A stretch of DNA of 6,439 bases, taken from assembly GCA_003556835.1 (NCBI GenBank), contig PWQG01000238.1, positions 1-6,439 on the forward strand. Reading direction: 5' to 3'. The DNA comes from Gammaproteobacteria bacterium (GTDB lineage: Bacteria; Pseudomonadota; Gammaproteobacteria; Pseudomonadales; Pseudohongiellaceae). The notes below the pieces were generated by a model. That model saw only the letters and a list, made by a program, of their open reading frames with translations. It ran no database searches and was not told the DNA's origin. Below are positions 1-4,012 of the stretch, one piece after another (positions within the stretch are counted from its first letter, which is position 1; each line of letters opens with the position of its first letter). A program made the position numbers and the translations under genes.

Positions 1-630
1 ATAACCATTGCGTTCATTGTGGTTGAGCGTCAGCTTGCCGTTTACATTCTGGCTCAGCGGCCCCTCAAGCATGCCTTTGAAATCGGTACGGCCATAGTTA
101 CCGACGGTAGCCTGGGCGCGTGATGAGAACTGATCGGCGGGCGGGCGGGTCACGTAATGAATGGCTCCCCCAACCACGTTCTTGCCATACAAGGTACCCT
201 GCGGCCCCCGCAGCACCTCGATACGTTCCAGGTCAAAGAAGTCCAGATCGACAGCGCCAGGTCGCGAGATATAGACCCCGTCCACAAAAACACCGACCGA
301 CGGGTCGCCCGATGCAGACTGGTCGGTCGAACCGATGCCCCGAATATAGATCTGCGGCTGTGCTGGATTGAAACGACCCATCGACAGGCCCGGCACATGC
401 ATCGCCACATCATCGATGGAAGCTATGTTGGCATCTTCAAGATAGGCGCTCCCCAACGCCGAGACGGCCACTGGCACGTCCTGGAGATCCCGCTCCACAC
501 GCTGGGCCACTACGGTGATCTGCTCCAACGCTGGCGCTGCGCCGGGTGACGATGGTTGTGCCAGCACCAGCCCGGATTGGGACAGGCTTGCAATGATCGC
601 GACTGACATCATTTTTTTCTGGAAGCCCAT
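1..630 (-). CDS. TonB-dependent outer-membrane receptor, N-terminal part (C-terminus outside window)
   Basis: This is an energised outer-membrane transporter for a ligand that cannot be named from this part. The frame is open from the ATG at 630 to the left edge, giving 210 residues. Residues 1-24 form a signal peptide (KK near the start, hydrophobic core, likely cleavage VLA|QP). A TonB-box-like stretch, QITVVAQR, follows at 37-44, then LQDVPVAVSAL at 49-59, typical of the large receptor group common in marine and oligotrophic proteobacteria. The plug domain covers about 47-162 and shows IRGIGS (96-101), VGVFVDGVYISRPG (112-125), IEVLRGPQGTLYGKN (137-151) and GGAIHYVTRPP (154-164). The barrel begins after that and is cut off. 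The start is supported by AGGAGA at 638-643, 7 nt upstream. Internal ATGs at codons 7 and 8 lack that spacing. The family call is secure; substrate is unknown. Confidence 0.95.
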   Translation of the reverse strand, partial: MGFQKKMMSVAIIASLSQSGLVLAQPSSPGAAPALEQITVVAQRVERDLQDVPVAVSALGSAYLEDANIASIDDVAMHVPGLSMGRFNPAQPQIYIRGIGSTDQSASGDPSVGVFVDGVYISRPGAVDLDFFDLERIEVLRGPQGTLYGKNVVGGAIHYVTRPPADQFSSRAQATVGNYGRTDFKGMLEGPLSQNVNGKLTLNHNERNGY

Positions 631-714
631 AAAAGACTCTCCTGTCGTTATTGTTTATGTCCGACGAAAATGGCTGCCGACCGCATACTGAGCAAGCAAC
701 CCACCCTAAGTCTT

Positions 715-744
715 ATTATGAAACTAACAGGTTCACTTATGCAA
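715..744 (-). promoter_or_regulatory. candidate sigma-70 promoter of the TonB receptor gene
   Basis: On the minus strand a TTGCAT box (739-744) lies 18 nt from a CATAAT box (715-720), which matches the -10 consensus at five of six positions; the -35 box matches at only three. Transcription would start near 708, leaving a leader of about 78 nt before the ATG at 630. The surrounding DNA is AT-rich relative to the flanking genes. Read by eye only, so tentative. The rest of 631-821 shows no further feature. Confidence 0.35.
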
Positions 745-821
745 GTAGCTTGGAAAAAATATGACGAAGCGTTGCGGAGAGGCGATGAAATGCAGTTTTC
801 GCGCGGTTCCGGATAGGGGAT

Positions 822-1577
822 TCAGGGGTTCTCGTCAGCAGGAAACCCGGATTCCTTCCAGTTCAGTTGATGAAAGTCGAAACCCTGCTCGATGGTGGGC
901 TTGATGATGCGAAAGTACGGGGACAGATCGAAATCTCCCGGCACGTACAGGGAGTGATGGCGCGCCTGCAGACTGGCCATCCCCTGCTCTTCTGGTGTTT
1001 CCATATAGTGGGGCAGTATCGGATAGCGGATCGACTGGTATGCCTCGGCGATCAGGGTCGAGCAGATGGCCCGCGTGGGCTCACCACTGCCCAGCGTGAT
1101 CATGCGTCGCCGGTAACGCGAGGGCACCCAGGGAACCCGGATGAGGTAGCGCAGCAGGTCGGTGATGTTCTTCAGGTCATACTGATGGCCCAGGCTGGCT
1201 TCGGCAAAATCGACCACTGCCTGCAATTCGCCCGGCCCCACACCGACCGGGCGACAGATACGCAGGTTGTGATCCGCGTATTTTGAGAGCGGCACCCGGA
1301 TCACACCTTCATTCAGGTCGGCTTCAATCAGGGTGGGTGCGTCGGGATCATCTGTGGGCGGTCCGGTAAACAGGCAGGCGTGCGACCAGGTCGACTGGGT
1401 CAGGTACTTGATTGCCGTGCTGATCCGGGCGTCCCCATCCACCAGAACAATATCGCCAGGTTGCAGCGAGCGGGCCACCCGTTCCACCGGAACCGTGTCG
1501 CGCTGGACGTAATCCGGCCGCGGAGCGGTGAGAAATCGCGCCAGCCGGCTGCCGATGGCCTGCTTGATCATTCCCAT
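822..1577 (-). CDS. YiiX/YebB-like permuted papain-fold cysteine hydrolase ('lipo-like' protein)
   Basis: This is a predicted member of the NlpC/P60-like circularly permuted papain-fold amidases (peptidase C92 group); substrates of this branch are generally unknown. In the permuted order the histidine comes first and the cysteine last. LQPGDIVLV is at 38-46. H66 lies in TQSTWSHACLF, the hallmark of the family. E85 in LIEADLNEGV is a likely polar partner. The nucleophile is C172 in TRAICSTLIAEAYQ. No signal peptide or lipobox is seen, so cytoplasmic location is the default. I chose ATG 1577 (251 residues). ATG 1571 is equally possible, and the frame stays open to a GTG at 1640, but that 21-residue extension is translated repeat DNA (element A) and is not protein-like. 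No Shine-Dalgarno precedes either ATG, because the repeat ends six bases upstream. It follows the GST remnant in the same direction. Confidence 0.88.
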   Translation of the reverse strand: MGMIKQAIGSRLARFLTAPRPDYVQRDTVPVERVARSLQPGDIVLVDGDARISTAIKYLTQSTWSHACLFTGPPTDDPDAPTLIEADLNEGVIRVPLSKYADHNLRICRPVGVGPGELQAVVDFAEASLGHQYDLKNITDLLRYLIRVPWVPSRYRRRMITLGSGEPTRAICSTLIAEAYQSIRYPILPHYMETPEEQGMASLQARHHSLYVPGDFDLSPYFRIIKPTIEQGFDFHQLNWKESGFPADENP

Positions 1578-1612
1578 AGGTCGAAAAAAGGGGACAGATT
1601 TATTTTTTCCAT
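1568..1612 (-). CDS. possible 14-residue leader ORF made by repeat element A
   Basis: On the minus strand an ATG at 1612 opens a short frame, MEKINLSPFFDLWE, that reads through the left arm of element A. Its TGA (1568-1570) overlaps the ATG at 1571 of the YiiX-like gene in an ATGA arrangement typical of translational coupling. A GGAG sits in the loop of the element at 1625-1628, 12 nt upstream, a somewhat long spacing. Because the downstream gene has no ribosome binding site of its own, this mini-ORF could bring ribosomes to it. The geometry is seen in the sequence; expression is inference and chance is a real alternative. Confidence 0.25.
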   Translation of the reverse strand: MEKINLSPFFDLWE

Positions 1613-1670
1613 GATTTCTTTTATCTCCGCTGCACGGCACTCGACAGAAAATAGATCTGTCCCCTTTTCC
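1584..1670. repeat. palindromic repeat element A (GGGGACAGATTTATTTT family)
   Basis: The left arm AAGGGGACAGATTTATTTT (1588-1606) is repeated inverted at 1648-1666 with one mismatch (TTT against TCT in the reverse complement, creating AGATCT). Pairing extends two more A:T pairs outward, to 1586 and 1668. The loop of 41 nt (1607-1647) is the longest of the three copies in this window. The element lies between the stop codon of the GST remnant (1679-1681) and the start of the YiiX-like gene (1577), nine and six bases away. No target-site duplication is obvious. It encodes no protein, so it would be a non-autonomous, REP-like or MITE-like sequence. Confidence 0.85.
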
Positions 1671-1678
1671 TGCGACAT

Positions 1679-1801
1679 CTAGAGCATGCTCACATGATCA
1701 GGGTGCTTCTCGATCCTGTCGATCCACGACAGAATAACCGGATACCGGCCCAGGTCAAACCCACCCTCATGAGCAACATGGGTGTATGCGTACAGGCTGA
1801 C
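1679..1801 (-). pseudogene. 3' remnant of a glutathione S-transferase gene
   Basis: The minus-strand frame ending at TAG 1679-1681 encodes 40 residues that read as the extreme C-terminus of a GST: VSLYAYTHVAHEGGFDL followed by GRYPVILSWIDRIEKHP and DHVSML. In the GST C-terminal helical domain the first block normally follows a '..TIADI' segment, and the second matches the closing helix, 'YP.I..W..RI...P.H..M'. Upstream the match stops abruptly: the frame runs KK, H, R, then meets an in-frame TAG at 1826-1828, and the other two minus frames show no GST sequence. The thioredoxin-like glutathione-binding domain and most of the helical domain are therefore absent, and no function is expected. The breakpoint is near 1801-1807. 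Element A lies nine bases past the stop. Confidence 0.75.
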
Positions 1802-2159
1802 CTTTTTGTGTCTGCAACACGCTGGCTATGGTCGCATTGTAGCGTCTTGAGGCGCCAGGGAAACCCGTGGCGTGCACGGGAACTCCGGGTAGGGCGTGTG
1901 GTCTGATATAGACTGCCATCCCCCCACTGTGCCAGACTCCGCTCCAAGCGAGGCACCGGATCACCCAGACAGCATTTTTGTGCAGCCACTCCCCACTCCA
2001 AGGATTTCCACGGAAAATGCTGTCGACACAGAAAGAATCGGTGTACCCGACATCCTGAGCATTCGCGAGTCTGTGCGAGGACTGGCCGACGTGGTGGAGA
2101 GCGGACTGCGTGGCCTGGAGGACTGTAACGAACAACAACGCCGCAACGAACTTTTCCAT
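1767..2159 (-). CDS. competing hypothetical ORF with signal-peptide-like N-terminus
   Basis: This 130-residue minus-strand ORF overlaps the plus-strand ORF at 1896-2366, and at most one of the two is likely to be real. In its favour are an ATG start, a hydrophobic N-terminus (MEKFVAALLFVTVLQATQS) that resembles a signal peptide, a TATAAT box at 2223-2228 about 64 nt upstream, and a weak CAGG before the start. Against it, the -35 region is poor, the later half is rich in Trp, His and Gly without any recognisable motif, and the last dozen codons run out of frame through the GST remnant (1679-1801), where the true reading frame is different. I do not recognise a family. Confidence 0.2.
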   Translation of the reverse strand: MEKFVAALLFVTVLQATQSALHHVGQSSHRLANAQDVGYTDSFCVDSIFRGNPWSGEWLHKNAVWVIRCLAWSGVWHSGGMAVYIRPHALPGVPVHATGFPGASRRYNATIASVLQTQKGQPVRIHPCCS

Positions 2160-2366
2160 TGCAAACCTGAGCGCCAGGTGAGCGAAGTATTCCTACGCGG
2201 CTCCATTTTGCCGGATGGCTTCATTATAGGGTCAGCGCCGCTTCGGGTCGAAGATGACCAGGACCTGCCCTTTACTGAACGTAACCGCTCAGCTCGCGTA
2301 CTCGATCAGCTCAATTCGGGAGACCATACGTACGAACTGATGAAGCGGGTTATGGGCAGACAATAA
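1896..2366 (+). CDS. hypothetical ORF, weak start, possibly a gene fragment
   Basis: I do not recognise this 156-residue frame. It starts at GTG 1896 just after an in-frame TAG (1890-1892), has no convincing Shine-Dalgarno, and contains no in-frame ATG until codons 150 and 155, which is unusual for an intact gene. From about residue 50 onward the product is charged and plausible as protein: DILSIRESVRGLADVVESG, then PERQVSEVFLRGSILPDG, then LPFTERNRSARVLDQL and a terminal YELMKRVMGRQ. The first 45 residues are rich in proline and look less coding-like. There is no signal peptide, membrane segment or known motif. It may be the C-terminal part of a gene whose 5' end was lost along with the neighbouring GST. 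A minus-strand ORF at 1767-2159 competes with it. Element B starts seven bases after its stop. Confidence 0.35.
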   Translation: MWSDIDCHPPTVPDSAPSEAPDHPDSIFVQPLPTPRISTENAVDTERIGVPDILSIRESVRGLADVVESGLRGLEDCNEQQRRNELFHCKPERQVSEVFLRGSILPDGFIIGSAPLRVEDDQDLPFTERNRSARVLDQLNSGDHTYELMKRVMGRQ

Positions 2367-2370
2367 ATAG

Positions 2371-2431
2371 AAAAAAAGGGGACAGATTTATTTTTCTCAG
2401 AAAAATAGAAAAATAAATCTGTCCCCTTTTT
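2371..2431. terminator. candidate bidirectional terminator formed by element B
   Basis: The element has an A-run, a stem with GGGG/CCCC at its base and a T-run: on the plus strand CCCC is followed by TTTTT (2427-2431), and on the minus strand by seven T (2377-2371). This is the usual layout of an intrinsic terminator that works in both directions. It sits between two gene ends, which suits the role. The T-runs can also pair with the A-runs at the base of the stem, so termination strength is uncertain. The role is inference. Confidence 0.45.
2373..2431. repeat. palindromic repeat element B (perfect 25-bp inverted repeat)
   Basis: The arms at 2373-2397 and 2407-2431 are perfect reverse complements over 25 bp, separated by a 9-nt loop (2398-2406). 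Each arm contains AAGGGGACAGATTTATTTT, the same core as elements A and C. It is the most compact of the three copies. It lies seven bases after the stop of the plus-strand hypothetical ORF and nine bases beyond the stop of the minus-strand cupin gene. Confidence 0.92.
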
Positions 2432-2440
2432 CCCTCTCCC

Positions 2441-2929
2441 CTACGCCTTTCTGCCAGCAACAAACTCCTCGATATGTTCCATATCCACGAGATTCCACTT
2501 CATGCTGTTGTTTCGATAGACTCGCTTTTTCTTGGCCGGATAATCGCACACATCGTGGTCGAGCCGCTGGCCCACAACGATGCACCGCAGCACTGAAGCA
2601 CCAACGTTTTTCAACTTGTGTGCTTCGCCACCGGCCCGATAACCCAGGAAGTCACCTGGCTTGACGGAGAACACGGAATCCCCGATGGTCGCCTCGGCCT
2701 CGCCATCGAGAACGTACACACATTCATCCTCGTAGTGATGCATGTGCAGCTCGGTGGATTCATCTCCCGGCGCCACCTCGATGACATGAAAACCAAAACC
2801 GGTCAGGCCCGTCAGGTCACCAAGGGATTTATTGGTACGCCTGGCGTTTTCGTTGAGGAAATGCGTTTTCCTGATCCCTTCATACTCCGCAATCTCTTGT
2901 TTGGTGACAAGGCACCTGTTCTCATGCAT
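2441..2929 (-). CDS. cupin-domain protein (COG3837-like), 162 residues
   Basis: This is a single-domain, metal-binding double-stranded beta-helix protein of the conserved but uncharacterised COG3837-like group; no reaction can be assigned. Cupin motif 1 is complete at 55-76: G55, H62, H64, E69 and G76 fit G-X6-H-X-H-X4-E-X6-G. Motif 2 is represented by PGDFLGY (91-97) and H104, followed by N108. The expected metal ligands are therefore H62, H64, E69 and H104. The N-terminal stretch EGIRKTHFLNENA (17-29) with NKSLGDLTGLTG (33-44), and the tail YRNNSMKWNLVD, are typical of this cupin subgroup. I chose the ATG at 2929 because GGAG lies 8 nt upstream; the frame extends to 2977, but those 16 residues lack family similarity. 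The gene follows the dehalogenase-like gene by 72 nt on the same strand, so co-transcription is possible. It is cytoplasmic, with no signal peptide. Confidence 0.9.
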   Translation of the reverse strand: MHENRCLVTKQEIAEYEGIRKTHFLNENARRTNKSLGDLTGLTGFGFHVIEVAPGDESTELHMHHYEDECVYVLDGEAEATIGDSVFSVKPGDFLGYRAGGEAHKLKNVGASVLRCIVVGQRLDHDVCDYPAKKKRVYRNNSMKWNLVDMEHIEEFVAGRKA

Positions 2930-3001
2930 TTTCACATCTCCGAATTGGCTGCCCCTCACAAAACAAATGGGTCTCATGGCATTGTTTGAATCCTGGAAAA
3001 C

Positions 3002-3685
3002 CTAGCGTTGCACCCAACCACCGCAGACCGGAAAAACCTGGCCGACAAAACAGTTGGCGGCGTCGCTGCATAGGTACGCTACGAACTGCGCATCTTCCCG
3101 TGCTGCAACCAGACGACCCAGCGGCACCTCTCGCTTCAATCGCTCCTGGAAACGCGGATTCTCCTGGACCGAGGCAGGAAAATAGGTGGGGTTATCGACA
3201 AAATTCTGGGCAATGACGTTGACGCGGATGTTCTCGCGTGCCAGCTCCACCCCCACGGCCTGAGCCCAGGCAATCTGGGCACCCCGGGCGGCGCTGTAGG
3301 TTGATGTGCGCTTCATGCCACGCAGGGCGGCGGCACTGCCCATGACCAGCATCTTGCCGGCACCGCGTTCGCGGAACTGCGGCAGCACGGCGCGTAGCAG
3401 ACGGGGCAATGGGTCAACCAGGGCCGCGAAAGTGTCGCTCCATTCTGTCTCGCCCACATCTTCCACCCGGCTGTCCGGGGCTGGAATCGCCAGGTTGGCC
3501 ACCACGATGTCTACCGGCCCCGCTCGCCCCACGAGCCGTTCCGGCGCATCGGGGTCGCGTAATGAATCCGTGTCGGCAATGACAGTGGCGCCCTGTGCCT
3601 CCAGCACTTCGATCAATACCGGACCCATGAAGGCATCAGCGTGGGTCAGTAGTATCCGTTTTCCATTCAGTGTCAGCTCACTCAT
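3002..3685 (-). CDS. halohydrin dehalogenase-like SDR-fold protein (HheB-type resemblance)
   Basis: Halohydrin dehalogenases interconvert vicinal haloalcohols and epoxides plus halide, and need no NAD(P). They share the short-chain dehydrogenase fold but carry two diagnostic motifs, both present here. T14-X4-F19-X-G21 (THADAFMG) replaces the glycine-rich nucleotide motif TGxxxGxG. S117-X12-Y130-X3-R134 (GSAAAL to TYSAAR) replaces the Ser-Tyr-Lys triad, with Arg for Lys. The SDR NNAG motif is also lost (ANLAIPAP, 63-70). Other blocks that agree with my recollection of HheB are VIADT, RAVLPQFRER, VPLGRLVAAREDA and a C-terminal GGW. NPTYFP (165-170) lies where the halide pocket forms. Length is 227 residues with ATG 3685. 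A GTG at 3703 is possible and has AGGA only three bases away; neither start has an ideal Shine-Dalgarno. The cupin gene follows on the same strand. Activity and substrate are inferred. Confidence 0.85.
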   Translation of the reverse strand: MSELTLNGKRILLTHADAFMGPVLIEVLEAQGATVIADTDSLRDPDAPERLVGRAGPVDIVVANLAIPAPDSRVEDVGETEWSDTFAALVDPLPRLLRAVLPQFRERGAGKMLVMGSAAALRGMKRTSTYSAARGAQIAWAQAVGVELARENIRVNVIAQNFVDNPTYFPASVQENPRFQERLKREVPLGRLVAAREDAQFVAYLCSDAANCFVGQVFPVCGGWVQR

Positions 3686-3797
3686 GCCGGGTCCGCTATC
3701 CACTTCCTACCGCGTTCATTAAATCAGATAGCCGACAGTATGGACCGCCCGGCCGCCGCGCTCAACGCCTCGGCGTCGCGTTCACACACAGCCTGAT

Positions 3798-3827
3798 TTG
3801 CCTGCCCAGACAAAATCCTGCTATAAG
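3798..3827 (+). promoter_or_regulatory. candidate sigma-70 promoter of the S41-like gene
   Basis: TTGCCT (3798-3803) and TATAAG (3822-3827) are 18 nt apart, matching four and five of the six consensus bases. Transcription would begin near 3834 and give a leader of about 180 nt before the ATG at 4013, with the whole of repeat element C inside it. The dehalogenase-like gene is divergent and must start on the other side of this interval; the remainder of 3686-3797 shows no other recognisable signal. Assigned by eye. Confidence 0.4.
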
Positions 3828-3860
3828 TTAGCACCAGACGATGGGTTAGACAGAAGCAGG

Positions 3861-3969
3861 GGAAAAGGGGACAAGGAAAAAGGGGACACAAGGAAAAAGG
3901 GGACAGATTTATTTTTCCCCGGAAAATAAATCTGTCCCCTTTGTCCCTTTTTCCTTTGTCCCTTTTTCC
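3861..3969. repeat. palindromic repeat element C, enlarged by tandem copies of its arm
   Basis: The core is the same palindrome as in A and B: AAGGGGACAGATTTATTTT at 3897-3915 and its exact inverse at 3923-3941, with a 7-nt loop. Outside the core the arm ends are multiplied. On the left there are three units beginning GGAAAA(A)GGGGACA, at 3861, 3875 and 3892, of which the third belongs to the core. On the right GTCCCTTTTTCC occurs exactly twice, at 3943-3954 and 3958-3969. The left and right multiples are themselves mutually inverted, so a hairpin of about 109 nt with some bulges can form. The element occupies the leader of the S41-like gene. Confidence 0.88.
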
Positions 3970-4012
3970 TTTTGGAGCAGTACACACTGTCGCATTACCC
4001 GGAGAAACCGCG

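Noticed and set aside
157..549. Plus-strand ORF of 130 residues opposite the TonB receptor
   Set aside because: The minus strand here encodes unmistakable plug-domain motifs; the plus-strand frame is a shadow.
919..928. GGGGACAGAT inside the YiiX-like gene, identical to ten bases of the repeat core
   Set aside because: It lies in the codons for DLSPYF of a conserved gene, has no inverted partner nearby and lacks the TTATTTT part, so it is a chance match and not a fourth repeat copy.
1800..1850. Plus-strand peptide AGYGRIVAS, reminiscent of the SDR segment GRIVN.SS
   Set aside because: It is nine residues long, followed at once by a TGA, with no other SDR sequence around it in any frame, so it is too short to support a gene fragment.
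2930..2977. 16-residue N-terminal extension of the cupin
   Set aside because: GGAG lies 8 nt before ATG 2929, and protein similarity begins only after that start.
3861..3969. Possible CRISPR-like array in the repeated GGAAAAAGGGGACA units
   Set aside because: The units are 14-17 bp, directly adjacent without spacers, and inverted on the other side, which fits a multiplied palindrome and not an array.
3941..4012. 24-residue N-terminal extension of the S41-like protein
   Set aside because: These codons are the right half of element C and the leader. The ATG at 4013 has a good Shine-Dalgarno and begins a complete Tat signal peptide.
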